NCBI GenBank assembly: GCA_009760855.2
Contig: WPIO01000005.1
Location: forward strand, 2,341,001-2,405,000
Direction of reading: 5' to 3'
Length of the DNA stretch: 64,000 bases
Source of the DNA: Cristatella mucedo
Lineage: Eukaryota > Bryozoa > Phylactolaemata > Cristatellidae
Shown: piece after piece, positions 38,701 through 53,700 of the stretch
Layout of the letters: the number at the start of each line of letters is the position of its first letter
How positions within the stretch are numbered: position 1 is the stretch's first letter
The notes under the pieces: generated by a model
Told to the model about the DNA's origin: nothing
What the model saw: the letters and a program-made list of their open reading frames with translations, nothing else
Databases searched by the model: none
Position numbers and translations under genes: made by a program

Positions 38701-41700
38701 CAGTGCTATTACCAAACAGGGTATTAAATAGGCACCGAAGAACTGGCACTGAAACTTACCCTTGGCAACCTAATAATGATAACAATACTGAATAAAATAT
38801 AATAATGTAATATAATATAATATCCTACTTAGTCGCCCTTGGCGATTTCAAGGTTTTGTCACTCGCTTTTAGGTCCCTTCTTTCTTTGGCTCCAGCCTAC
38901 ATATCACATCTACTTCCCCACCAGGCCACGCATAGTACCACAAGCTTTTCGGAATCAAAGTGTTTACCTATACCGGGTACGAACCTCAAATCCTTTGGAT
39001 TCTGTGCCTTTAGTTCGTACGCTCCCAAAATCTGGAACTCACTACCGACTGGCGTCGCGACATCCCTTGACTTGACCACCTTAAAAAAGGCATCCATTTA
39101 TCGCAGCTTTTATTAGGTCCATGTGATTCGTCTTTATTGTGCTTATGCGTGCTGACACTGTGCAAGCTGCCGCTAACTACATTTGCATGCTGACCCTGTG
39201 CATGTCACCTCTATGTTAAATTGTTGTTCGTTGAGCATGCCACCGCTAACCATTCGCTCATGCTTTCTTTGCAGAAAATGTTAAGTGCCTAGAAAAAGAT
39301 TGAGTTCTCCAAAAGGGATATATAGAATGTATTATTTACATTATAATCCGGTCGTTTAGTGAAAGGTAAAAATTTGACCAGGGCAGACACATTTGTGTGC
39401 AGACATCGTGAGAAATAGCCAATTTTCCCATTTTGAGGGTTACGCCTTCTAGCTTCCGAGCGACACAAACCCTTCCCTTAAATACTGAATTGCTTATATG
39501 AGGATTACATTGGAAACACTTGCTTCCGTTCAAAGTACAAATTACAGCCGCATGGGAAAGTTTGTGAGAGAGTTTAAAATGCTGTTAGGCAGGGAGGTAT
39601 CAAAATACTAGCACGATAGTTTGTCACACAGATAAAAATGAAGGCTCAGATATGTGATTTGCGATTACAGTGGAAATAAGAATGGTACAGATATAATAAA
39701 GAAGAGGACACAGAAGATATTCCTATTCTTTAAAATCACTGTGTAACCATCGTTGGTTAAGCTATAGTCTTTGAAATCTTCTAATGAGATAAGACCTAAA
39801 TATTGTATCGAATTGCCCACGATCTCCAGTTGAGATGCTAGGCCCTAAAGAATGACTGGATGATCACTAGCATCAAAACCGACAGAAAGATTGAAAGGAA
39901 TTAGCGGTGAAACTCCACCTAGGTCAGTGTTTCTGAGGAAGACGTCATGTAGTATATGCAACGGTGTTGACTCTGTAGAGAGATTTCCTTTACAATAGGA
40001 CTTTAACCTTAATTGCTAGGCTTAATATTTGATTCACAAGTTTAGCTCGTCTGCTAATATCGTTCCAGTATCTTTGATATGAACTTTAGTAGTAAGTCTG
40101 AGCGAAAGATGTTGACGCTCTGCGGTTCTAGTGTCGACATGTTTACGAATAGCATGACAATAGCCAATTCGATGGGAGCAGTTACATGCTCTTAGGCTGA
40201 GGGCATACTTTTTGTGTTAGCTATGCAGAGTAGTGTCAAATCGAGGCATGAAAAATGGAGATTGTCAGGGTTCGGGTCTGGAGGCCTGTTTGTCTTAATA
40301 GACTTGAAGATGAATTTGGAGATGAGTTCAGTGGTGGTCGACTTGAAAGTAGATGACACACATGGTGATCGGCTTGAAAGTAAACGTTAAAGTCGCATAC
40401 AGCGGAGGTTAAAGATTCCAGGGAGGATTCTACCTTGGGTACGGACACTCCAATCTTATCTATCTTTCTGAAAAGTAAGCCAAACGACCTGCCTGATCCC
40501 CGAAAGGATTGCTAGGATAAGGTGTTGACCCGCGAGCGATTAATGATATGCTTGATGGTCGTCACCAATGAGTTAAGATTCTGTATCTGCGATACCGCTA
40601 CCTTTCTATAGCAGATATGAGATGGGATAGAATAAATTGGTATATACCTGGCTCCCAAGGAGCTGCTAATGATCGCAACGACATTTAAGACAAGCAAATA
40701 ACTTGTCTGTTCCTCACAGTCATTGTTCCGTCCACATGAGTCGTCCCTTGTGAGCTTTTTAATGCTGAGATTGTACACGTTGATACTAGTCACCTGCCAT
40801 GCTTTATATCCAGCATATTTCAAGTGCTGAGAAAAAGATTTAGTTCTTTCTCTTAGAAAACTATAAAATTAGTGGTTAACAAAAAATAAAGACCCATAGG
40901 TGTCGGCACGAATCCTTCTGGTGGTACAATTTTTAAACCCTTAATTGACACTAACCATCACCGAGTAGTCTGAAATGCGGCACAGAGGGAATTTTGAGAA
41001 CGCCAGTAACCTGAAGGGAAATCCAAAATTGCTGCCGCCTCGCCACAGGCCCGGCACTGTTCATTCACAACTGTAAATAAGATCACCATAATTAGCTTTC
41101 TTTTAACAGAGTGGCTCTTTTATTAGCTTCCATGAGCTTGGCGTTTATACATATATGAAGTTAATATATCAGATTATGAAGCCTGATTATTTCTTATTTC
41201 TTCACAAGTAAAACGTCTATCGCAAGATATAGGTCAAAACTGTCAAAGCAGACTGAAAGACCGCCGATGACATATGAAACTGAGATAGATTATGGGATTA
41301 CTTTAAGCTAGGCCCGGTATTCAATGCGTTCAGGCTTGAAGTTACAAAGCGGCTCCTGCAGTAATTAGTGTCTTGGCTCAAGAGTAGAGTGACTTCATTG
41401 TGAGATAGGTAGCGGAAAATGGAAATCACGACGTTTACAAAACATTTTGACTAGTATGTTGGTTTTTATTGTCATTCGGTTTGGGAATGTTTGGTTAAGT
41501 CAAAGTGCGAATGTCAGAAAATCATTTTGGAAGAGAGTAAAGAGAATTTGACGCCCTGGAAAGTAGGGAGGGATAAAAGGACAGGGGTACAGCTGTGTGC
41601 CATCTGCATAGAAATTAAAGCCAACTTCGGGTTGGGCGATTATATTGGCAAGAGGGAGATTGTAATTTGTGAGATAAGCTGGACAAAATACAGATCCTCA

Positions 41701-44700
41701 GGGTATCGTGAGGGAAATTTAAGAGGCTCATCGGATTCCCGTTCACCTAACTGCTCTTCAGCCTCCATCTGAGATAGAACCTAAACCGTTGCAGTGCAGT
41801 GCCAGTAAAGCCCCAGCTAAGTGACCGATACTCGTGGTGGAATTGGTGATAAATTAAATCAAACGCTGCCAAAATATCAAACAAACATCAGGGCTACTCT
41901 TACCTAAGCCTGAATTTCAGAGAAAATCCTTACACACTCACAGATTGCTGACTCGGTATAGTGATTAGCTCTAAAATTTTGCCAGAACTTACTTTCTAGG
42001 TTTGGAGTTTTGATAATAGAGTTTATGAGATCTGAAACACCTCGAAGAACCACATCTAAAAGAACTTCGCTGGATCATTTTACGCATAGTTTTGACGCTG
42101 GTCAGAGCTTGAATTTATTTTCCAAATGTTCTGCTGCAGTCGACAAACACGAGCTAACCTAGTTCGAACAAAATGTGTCGCTCCCCTTGGTAATTTTATT
42201 TGCTGCATTAACTTCCATGAAAATATTTGATGCTGGATTGCGTAGATAGTACACCTATAAAATAATTAGTAACCCCTTTGTAACTTGCTTCCTCGAATGG
42301 ACCATCATCTACAGAAACTCAGGAGGCGCGCTATGAATAAAGAATAGTGCTTTTACGTATCCTCTATGGATTATGGTCAGTAGCTGCATTTGGCTGCCGA
42401 CGAGATTCCTGAACAAAATTACGAATTAAAATTGGTTACCTTATAGAAAAAAGTTCCCATTATATTTTTTCTTATATAATAAGTGACATTTTCTAATTAT
42501 TCCTCAAAAGTATTAAAATGCCGTTCCTTCCCACGATCTTTGATTTGTGAGCAGGGTAGCGGTAAATATGAAGTTTCTGTATTTGGCCAAAATATGTGGT
42601 AGTAATAGCGAACTCTAAAAGGCTGGTGCTACGTATACATTCATAGTGTTGCATATAATCATTATTTGTACAAAATCGCACTAAAAATAATATAGTAATC
42701 AGAATATATTTGTCATATAAGCTATGAGCGGTTTAGTATTTGATATGTTTACTGCGGATCACGAGGTGAAGTCATTGAGGTAAAGTATTCATAACTTGTT
42801 CCATGAATTTCTTGGTGATTAGAATATATTAGTCATTCATAATTTCATGTAATATACATAGAATAAATATTGGAGTCCTAAACCCTCGAGCTTAATGTAG
42901 CTCCAGGTTCCTAAATTGCCCCCTAAATGCATTTTCCTGAGGTGGCATTAAAAGGCTGCAAGCATCCAGTGGACGTATTTTGCTGCATCTGCAGCCAATT
43001 CGTAGAGGTTGGTGAAAAAATAACCGAAATAACCACGTCTTTAGCGCATATACATTTATCTGGCTTGGTGCACTTGGTGCACTAAAAGATGATTTCAGCT
43101 GCAGCATCAAACTCGGGTGGCTGCATTGAGGTATGACCATATCGGCTGGGATGTGATCAGAACCTTCAAAATGTTAACATTCCTAATGGATCTCCAACGG
43201 ACGACCACTGCCTTGACTTGCCGCGGCAGAATAAGTTAAATAAATAAATACAAGCTGATTTAACAGCCTTTTTTGGCTAGTGACAGAAGAGCCTTGACGG
43301 CTATCACCACCGCTTGCAGCGGCGATAAAGGATCGCCCACCACAGGATTCGAACCCACGACCTCGGGGCCGAGATCGTGAAAAGCAACCGCCTTACCTAG
43401 TGAACCATTTTTCTCTGTGGGAGGCAGCAACGTCACAAGGGAGCTGTTGATACACTACAGAAAATGCCACTGCTGCATATCAACTTATACCTGCTGAAAA
43501 GACTTTTTACTCTTCTAGGAGTCTTCTAGCAGGCTTCGAGTACTTTCAAAACTACTTCAATATTGACCGAAGCAAAGGTGAAAGCGGAGTCTTTTTGGAG
43601 CCTATCCTTGAGTTCAAGGATTTTAAAAGGATGCTCGCTACTAAAGTAAGAAGATAGCCACTTGGAGCAGCTTCATCACAGTGGTTCGAGGCGGCTTCCA
43701 AGGAAGCCGCCTTGAACGATGACGAAGATGAGGGAAAACTCAGTCGTTCTAGTTGAGATCACTGCGATGACTAATGAACAATGGCTGCGATGCGATCCTT
43801 GTTCTTGATGCCAAGTGTGATGAATTCAAGGAGAAGATAATTGCTTCTTCGAAGGAGCAAGACGAGCAAGACTTCCATCAGGATTTAGAATTAGGCTTTG
43901 AATGCCGATACCAAGGACCGTATAACGAAATATGGCGGTAGACGCAGTCTGCGGGCTTGCTCATGAAATCGATTTGCAATATAATATCGTACATCTTTAA
44001 AACTGTTCACTTCTAAATATTGGGGTTGTTCCTATACAATTTATTTCAGTAAGGTGCTCCGTAAAAGTAATGTCTATTTTTAATATGAATACATGTGATA
44101 TGTAACATTCGGCACAGTGAATTCATCCACTTTTACTGGAAGTGAATACAAGAAAAATCGCACAGCCCTGGTCGTTAAAGGAAAATGTGTGAGGAATAAT
44201 ATCCATTTTTTGTACCTTTGAGGCAGAATCTCTTTCAAAATTACAAAAACTAACCTGAAAAAAAGCTGCTTTGCAAGGTGTTATTAAACATGTTGATCAA
44301 ATGTGGCGAGGATAGCACACTCTACTGCCCTGAAACTAGTTGGCATCAACTGACTGAGTGAGGTGACTTGAAGCGGAGGCATTTTAGGTCATTTCATTGC
44401 AGGCGCGATGACTACAAACGAGAGGGACATATACGAGAATGTGAAGACCGCAAGCAATAAATACTTCTTGCCCTACGTATGGGCTTCCAGTTTGCTAAAG
44501 CGGGCTAGGAAAGAAGAGAGAATCACAAGTGACCACGCATTTGTCACACTGGTGCAGGTGAGGATGACTTCTCTAGCAGTGTATTTTATCTGCTGCGTAT
44601 TACCTACCTACAAGTATATTTTTAGACCGAAAGGACGCATTACGCCATTGTGTGGTATGGCGACAGTATTTTTTGTTTAGAGTCTGCTAATTTTATCTTT

Positions 44701-47700
44701 TACCCGAATTCAAAAATCCAATGCCGTCATTAGTTTAATGTATAGGATCTTAGAATATGCGTTATTTGTATGCATTACTATGTATAAACAAATGTTTACA
44801 GGATAAAGCATGCGCCATCTGCGTATTTTCCCGACCTTATAGAATTAGCAGAGAGACCTCTGATATCTTGCCCGCATCCAGAAAATCGAGACTGCTACTG
44901 CTAGTTAGACTACAAACAGAATTTCTACAATGAATATATGCGTAATGCACGCGTGTGCGCAATTCTGCGCAGATGCAATTATATGTACAAGGACGCGGCT
45001 GCAGACCACGTATAGGGGTCGGCCGCCGCGAACCTCGAATTGGACTGCATTTTCTATCTAATTGCAAACCTACCGCGGTCTTTTGTGTCGCGGCTGCGTT
45101 GCGACTGCCTCAGAGCTTGTCCTCTGCGCCGAAAGTGGTTTTAGCAATTGCTGGCCACCAAAATTTATTGGTTGCCAATCTGTGATGCCAGCCCATTACA
45201 GATCGGCTTCGCCTGGCTCGCGGCAAGCAAAGTACTACCGTGTATTGTGTACGCGTGCGCCCACTTCTCTGACTGCCGTCGGCCTGGTCTGATCTCTCCT
45301 TTCTCATCCTTCCGATGGCGAATAAATAAATCGTCAAGAGCAGAGGTTGACAACCTACGGCCTTTAGGAGAGATATGACCTATACTCCAGTCCGGCCTAA
45401 CGCCCCTTAGCTATTTATTGTAGGGTCCAGCTTCCTAATTGAAATTGAACCCATTTGATCCCTAATTGTCGCTGTTTTGCTTCATTACTGCTGGTTGCAG
45501 CTCAAGCTACGGCCAATGTTTCGTTTTTAGAACTGCTGCCACGCGCTTGCATGAAGCAAAGGCGCCTAACCAGGGAGGAATGATAAATGTCTACTCTATT
45601 GATATGATAATTGCCGTGTGCGTCTGTGCGTCTGCTGCGACTGTTTGTTCGATCGTCTGGCCACGCTGAATAGTTGTCGGCCAGTAGAGTGGGGTTGTCT
45701 TCTCCTGATCCAGTCAGATGCCTTTTTGACCTCCTAAAATGGCCGAAAGTAGTCCGAAAAGTTTGCTGATCCCTGGTCTAGAGTATTAGCACGTGTCGCA
45801 CGAGACAACGAATGCTAAGGCCAACAAAGCCGACAATAAATCGCGAGGTAGCGCATTTTCCGTGGCCAACAGCATCGGATCTAATGGTTGCAGCTTGGAA
45901 CAGAATGCAATTTTGAGCATGCACATTGATTCACCCAGAAAGCCTGGATTCAGCTCAATGAAATTATTGAAAATGTAATGACTGGGGCTTTAAAATTTTG
46001 TGTTTTGCGTCAAAGGAAATCAGTCTTTTAAATTCAAACGGTAGAGCTGATAATAGGTGATTACAGGAATGTTACATTCCTTTTATTAACGCATTGTAGC
46101 GGCTTCTGAATGAGGTCGTAAGGCTAAAAAAATCAGCTAATGGTGCTGGTTCTTGCTGACTGCGACAAAAATCGTTGAAGCATAAACGCTTATGCGTTGC
46201 TAGCTACATCTACAAGGTATCAATGAAAAACCCATAACTTAATTAAATAATAATAATAACAATAGGAAGAAGAATTTTGAACAGCGATGCACGATAACTA
46301 AATATATTTCTAGGTACTTGGCTTTAGAACTGAATACCTTTTTAGTAAAAGTCATGCATGTCGACTGGTTAGTGATTACATGCACTGTGTCAGTACGCAT
46401 CATCGCGCAAAGGGCTATACATATGAAGCAAGCAAATGATGGGTGAAAAATGCATTCTAGCATCTTTTAGATTGCCGTTAGGTCAGGCGATATCGTTGCG
46501 TAAGCCAATAGTTCCAGGCTAAGGGAGAATAAGAACTACAGGCATGGTCTCCGTACGATTTGAGGCTGGACACAGAGCACAGGTACATAAAATGAGTCGC
46601 AAGTGAAGCGGGTACAAAGATGGCTATGATTGATATATTAGGAAGTAGTTAGGACAGGTGTTCCGGAGAAAGAGAATGAAGAGTTCTAACATCGAGTGGC
46701 TAAAACCTTGAAGTCGATACGTTATTTGATGGGGAGCCCGTGCAGGTTGGTGAGAAGAAATGTAATGTGACCATTGCGATAGCGGCAACGAAAGACAAGC
46801 CTCGGTGGAGTGGTTCTCACTACTAAGAGCGCGTAATTGCGTAGGCCCAAAAGCCTCAATCAGTGAGCAGCAGAAGCATGTCTCTCGCGATGATAGACAA
46901 CGTCCAATAGAGCTCCTCAGGAGGATAGACTCAGTGGCAACACTTTAGAAAAGAAGTGAAAAAAGTGAGCTACTGCGAATTGGAACAGGACGTCACACTT
47001 TACCTTTCCAGTCCGCCGATTCTGCAACCCGGGCAGGGTCGTAGCCGCATCTAGCTGGTTGACATGAACGTGCACGATGATCGCAAAGAATTACACTCAC
47101 AAAGTTCTAATGTATTTGGAATAATCGACAGAGAAGAACGCAGGTAGATATGATATTATATTATATTAAGCTGAATGAGGAGCTCCGCTGAGGAAATATA
47201 AAATGAAGACGAGTTGTGAGCAATTAGAACTCTCAACTATGCTGAGCCATTCTACCAATCATCGAAAAGCAGCGGCGTTTAAGGCATGCCAATTCCAGTG
47301 CATTGCAAATCGTTGCAGAAACGAGGCTCTCCACCGGTCACGTGAGAGAGCCCACAACAGTCAAATTACTCGTAGTGTGCAGGCCATAAAAAGCATGATC
47401 GCAGTGTTATGACCGGCTATGTGCGCGAGGACTTTGTTGCTCACGTATTCAGTTGAGGCCAAGGTACAAGATACCCGCATGTTACAAGCAGCCAATTCCA
47501 TCGTCTCGTGTGAAATCATAAGCTATGGGTCACCAAGCCATATATTCGGTTTCCTCGTTACAATACACGGAGCTTCAACTGTGATACGCTTCTGTACCAC
47601 GCTGGTCCTATTGTCGTAACTGACATCTTCTAGACTAACTAATACACAAATAATTTGAAACCTGGTGGAATTATTAGAAAACTTATGTTACTGCTTTGCC

Positions 47701-50700
47701 GTTATCTCAACATTACTCTCCAAAGACTGCTCATTAACGCGGGTTCTTAAATTTATTTACTGCCTTCTTATTGCATCGGACAGCGACGCACCTCTGTGTG
47801 CAGGGTGTACAGACTTTCAAGATCGACACGTCTCATTGCATCTGTATGCCTTTGAGCAGCCAGCTCTGCCTCGACAACTCTTTGAATATAGCGTCAATTT
47901 AGGGTTCGCATTCATTCAATGCAATATATAGTTCCTGAAATGCTAGACATTTGATCTGAAAAGCTCATCAATTCGCATAATTCCATCAACGGATTATTCC
48001 TCTTAAGAATTCCGAATTTTGACACAGTCATAAGCTACTTAAGCTTTGAAGCATTCAATACTGAATTTAGTACGTGCCATACTCAAACCAATATCGAAAG
48101 CCATGCTTCAGGGAAAAGGCTCACATGTAATTGCGAGTGGCGAGACTAGCACTGGGCAACTTCTAAGAGATCTCTCTCAATACATTATCCCGCACTTCCG
48201 ACACCAAACTTTACATGCCCACGCGCGACTTTGACTCAGTAAGTTAAAGCACATCGGATTTGTACAGGTTTGTACAGGAGTGCATCCTTTCAAAGAGCGC
48301 TCGCTAGTTCGTCGTTCGGCTGCCGCTCTGTGACTGTCGTCGACGTACGACCGGAGATATGATCGACGACTCTCGCGCTTTCGTCAGTTCACCGTCTCCG
48401 CAAGCGTGCCAGATAGGCGATCCCGCTGCGCCGGATCCGATCTCCCAAGGCGAGGCAGTCAGGCCTCAGCGGATCTGCAGAACAGAAGCGTCAGCAGCGT
48501 CGCCTCTACTAGCTGCTCGCACACTTGTTTGTCACCAAAGGTGCCATGCATTTTACTGGTGATTTAAATCCTGATATTTATTCTCTAATCGTCTCGCTTC
48601 ACGATGAATGCGAGAGGAGAAGCGAAGGACGGAAACAGTAAACCAAAGCCGCTTAAGCTTTCGGCCTGGCACCGGGCACCGTTTGCTGGTCAGGTCACGA
48701 GTAAATTCTTAACCCACCTGGCAATGGCGGTCCGAAAAAAGTATGGCACAAAAAGCATAAAGAATCTATAAGTCTGCATTATTTCAGAAGATAACAATGC
48801 AATTTCGTGGCTCTCCGCCCGCAACTCCGCAGATCCACGAAGACCGAGTGGGTGCTGCCAAAGAGAGTTTTCTGTAGCGCACTTAAAGGCTACGCGGCTG
48901 TCGTTGCGCTTCTACCACAGCCAGCAGACTTCACCTCACGCAACAAATAGAAAGTGAGAAGCATAGCTGGGTCAGTAGAGCAATCGAGGAAGTGAGAGTA
49001 GCGAGGGAGTCGCAGCCTGGGCGGCTGGAAACGATGCGCCTCAGTCGGCAGCCGGAGAGTCGATGTCATTGTGAAGTAGGGACACTTACTGTGTTTGATT
49101 GATTCAAGTTGTCTTCTTTAATTAAAATGCACAGCAATTTATTGATCGCCGAGCTCGAATTTACTTGCAGGAAGTATGCAAATTCCGTGGCAGTCTTGCG
49201 ACACTATTCAACTACGACTGGATTAGCATTCCACTGATGTATACGCAGGTAAAGAAGAAAGTCGCTATTTTGTTTGCCTTTCATAGAGCCTTTTTCATGG
49301 TCAGTGACAAGCAGTTTTAGCGCTTAAAATATTTCTTACATTTTTGATGGTTTTTAGCCCTAAGTAAAGACGATTTTAAAAACATTATCGAAAGCAATTA
49401 AAGGCAAATTAAGTCATTGAATGATTTAAAGTACAATAAGCGTGGAAAAAGAGCTAGTTTCAACGTGCATCTGATATTAGTCGAAGGACTAAAAAGCCTC
49501 TAAATGACGGTCGTTCGTTTAAACTTGAATTCTGGAAGTGTAGTTCTTCTGCTCTACAAGTAGAATGCATAATTAGCTTATCTTGAAATATTGATGCCAT
49601 TTTAAATTAAGCATGGTAGTAGCAATGTTTTTTTTAGTGTAAGTTACTCAAAAACGTAAATGAAAAGGCTTTGTTTATATAGCGGGAGAGAAACCGTATC
49701 AGCATATTGCCACCCCCAGCATTCAGACGAAAATAAACGTTCGCTTTCTGCATGAATTGAAACCCATGAACTAGGGTTAGGGTTTTGGTCGTGAGTCGGG
49801 ATCACCTTACCTCAGGTCTAAGACAATTTGGGTCGGTGATTTATTGCCCACTGAGAGCTGACTTTCAATCGTCATGGTCATCTGCCGATATTTAAATCAG
49901 ACCTTCGAATCTACTGATCAATTTATTTTTTACTCAGTAGATGTTATAGCGGCTGCTCAGACTTAATATCATCCGTCATTTACTCCTACGCAGTTGGCAG
50001 GTTCTTTCTCGCAAGTTAAAGTTTGCTAAGGGACTGTTTGACAGGCTCACTTCTTGGCAAAGTCTTAAACAACTTCCCAACAGAAGTTAGCAGTTACTGC
50101 TAGGAAACCTTCTAATGGCCTCTCCTGAATTTTTAATTACTCGGCTATCGCTCTCAATTTTTTGATTCGTCGACATAAGATTTGGTTGATAAAGTTGATA
50201 ACTTATTCATCATTTACAATCCGATGTTTTGACTCAAATTCGCGTTGTGTGCAAAGGTGCAGAAGTGCTAAAAGTGGGATTTAAAATATAATAAAAATAG
50301 AATGAAAATGAACTACAAACACGCTTATAACGCAGACTTGGACCTAACCTTTTTGAAGGTCATCATCATATTCTCTTTTGCCATTATATATTCTGTCGAT
50401 GCTGAACTCTAATATAAATAATGCTATTCGACTTTATTCGCTTATTATGTTTCCATTAAGTGCAAATAAAAGCTTACGCACGCGAACACGAGTGTACTTC
50501 ATGACTAGGGTAGCGTGAAGCTGCGTGTCACCGTGTAACCTTTCTGGACCTCTTTGGATCAATTAACTGAGCGCAGCGTACAGTGAGGTTAGTCCTCAGC
50601 TAAGTTTCGCTCACCGAAAAACTCATGACCAGCAGTCATGCTCATTCGCCAATCCTAAATTGCAGATGATTACTCGAAAACTTTTGATTAGCGATACTTA

Positions 50701-53700
50701 AATATACTGTTACTTGAAGTAATTCCTTGTGAAAAATCTAATGACGCCCGTATTGTTGTTAGAGGTTAATTCTACATTGCCATTTTACGAAAAGTAACAA
50801 TGCTAGTTGAATTTCGTCAGCAGGAACTTGGGACGGAGTGAAAGCGATGTTCACACGGTAGCAGATTGCTCAGTAACTCATTCATTGAAGTTAGAGTTCA
50901 CTACAAGCAGGCGATTTAGATGCTACTCATACTCATTCGCGGCTTCAACTACCCGGATGTTTTTTCGCACTCTTCAGGGTCCGGGAGTTGCAAACTCGCG
51001 CTTGTGATTGCCGTCAGACAAATGCATCGATCATTATCTGACTAAACATTACTTAGCTAAACTTCGAAAGTCACCATAGAAAATTCTCAAGAGGTTTCGT
51101 GGCTAAAAGTAATTATGCATCAATTAATGTTTACTGAGGTTTTAGGGTTTTAAGGAAAAGTAAAAAAAGAGCTGTTTGAGACCCGACGATGATATTATTG
51201 TTGCAGGTGGTTACAATCGCAGTGAGGGTATACTTCTTTTCCTGTCTATTCGGCAGACAGTTCCTGGACACCTCCCAGAATTACGAGAGCTACCAATTGG
51301 ACATATATATACCTGTATTTACCTTCCTACAGTTCCTTTTCTATGTTGGTTGGCTTAAGGTGAGAGTCAATGTAAGGCGCAGCGTGTGTCAGATGTCCGC
51401 TACGATGATTATGGAAGAAACTGGTCTCATAGTTTCGCTCGTATGCATCAATATGGACTGCATATCGCACCGTTGCTATGAATTGCGGCGACTGGACCGG
51501 GGCTTGAAATGAACTTTAAACGGTAGGGCACTGAGCGTACCACGTATATGGCAAGTAGAGTTACAATTACTGCCAAAGCGTTACATGATCAGGAACAAGC
51601 ATGAAAAATAACAGGCGTGGTTTATATTTAATAAGATTGATTCTTTCATTCAATGTAATAAAGTAAATTCCGTAAATTAGCCTATAACCTCGAGCTATTT
51701 TTTGGTGTCTCTTGATTTCTGGATTTTAAATTTTTTAGTTAATCAGCCAAGTAAGAGGTATACATAGGTCATTCTAACGAAAGGCTATTCAGCCGATTTC
51801 ATCGCTGTTTTTAAAATATATATACAAAGGCTGTATACATAGATATAACTAAATATATAGAATATTCGCTTAAGGTTGATATCTGCTAGGCGAGTGAACC
51901 CGGAATTTAGTACCATCACCATCGTATGGCCGCATACAAGTGGCACAAAGCTCCGACTGCTTACATTCATTCTGACACTTGGGATTCATACTTTATCACG
52001 CCATTTCAATGCTAAGAAAAACTCGTAATTATAAAATTGAATCGTTAGTTCCATTTGAGCACCTTGAAAGTGCTTCTGAAAATGTTTGAAAGCAGCTTGG
52101 CTACTTAATAAAAATAATAATCACACGCTTGAAAGAGTGCCCTCAGAGAATGCAATCTCTTTCTAGGCGCCTTAAATTTGCTGCAAAGGAAACGCGATCG
52201 AAAGGTGAGTGGAAATATCATGCTTAATAAACAACATGAATAACATGGTTAGGGTTGACATGCACAGTGTCAGCACGCATAAACACATCATAGACGAATC
52301 ACAGGGACCCACCAAATGCTGTCATAAATAGGTGCTTTTTAAATTTTTGTTAAATGCGGTCAAGTCAGTGGATGCCGTGACGGAAGTAGGGAGAGATTCC
52401 AGGCTTTGCGAGCATACGAACTAAAGGCACAGTCTGCAAGAGATTTGAGGTTTGTACGAGGTATAGGCAAACAGGTCGTTTTCCAAAAGCGGGTGGTACG
52501 ATGCTTGGCTTTGTGGGGGAGTGGATCTGATAGGTAGGCTGGAGCCAAAAAATGAAGGGACTTAAAAGTGAGCGACGAAACCTTGACATCGATTCGTCGC
52601 TTGACTGGTAGCCAGTGCAGGTAGGCGAGAAGTGATGCGATGTGGCAATTGTGACGCTCACGACAGACAAGCCTAGCTGCACAGCTTTGCAAGAGCTCTA
52701 AGTACCTGTTTGCACATGCCGGTAGACCAGAAAGCATGGAGTTACAGAAGTCAAGACAGGATGTCACAAATGGACGGACCAACTTAGATGTGGTATCCCA
52801 ATCTAACAAACCCGAATTTTACCAGTTTTATGTATCTGAAAGTAGGCAGACTTGTCTGTGGAGCTGATGTGGTCGTCTAACGAGAGGTCACTTTGGAACA
52901 TGACACCTAGATTTCGAGATAATTCAACAGGAGATATGCTGACAGAGCCAATTTTGAGGGTCAGCCTTTCCAATTTCCGAATCACACTGGATTTGCCCAT
53001 AACCAGTAAGTTAGTTTTATCATCGTTTAGTTTTAGAAAATTTGCTGCCATCCATGTGCGGATGTCATCAATACATGCAGCAAGTGAGTTGAGAGAATTT
53101 GAGGTGCTTGAAGGTTGGGAAGGATCAAAGCAAAGGTACAACAGAGCGCCATCCGCATAGAAGTGAAAGCCTAGATTGTGCTTGGCAATCACATCAGCAA
53201 GAGGGAAGGTATAAACCGTGAAAAGAACTGGACCTAGCACGGAGCCCTGACCTACCCCATATTTCAGAAGTACCTCGGATGATCTTTGTCCATTTACGTC
53301 CATACTCTGGAGTCTCCCACTGAGATAGAACCTGAATCACTGCAGAGCAGTGCCAGTGATGCCTAGGTGAGATGAGAGGCGATCAAGAGGAACTTTGTGA
53401 TCGATGGTATGCAAAGCTACCGAAAGATCGAGCAAAACAAGCAGACACTCTACCTATGCCTACATTTCTTAGTAGGTCGTTGTACACCCTAAGCAATGCT
53501 GACTCTGTGGAGTGATTAGCCCTAAAGCCAGACCGGAACTTACTAGCAAGGTTTGAAGTTTCGATATATGAGTTCAGCTGGCCTGCCACGACTCGTTCTT
53601 GGTTGCTTCGTCCGTGATATTTTATTGTCTGCACATACAAATGAGAGCGCATGAATAAATCAAAATCCAAGATCCACAAAACACGTAATAATAATAACGT

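Noticed and set aside
43490-43970. Possible relic of a transposase or other gene (charged, Glu/Asp/Lys-rich stretches in broken frames)
   Set aside because: Short stretches look coding-like, but frames are interrupted and I could not match a family.
44408-44680. Stand-alone 90-codon gene starting at ATG 44408
   Set aside because: Its first 50 codons are bestrophin exon 5; the part after 44557 is intron.
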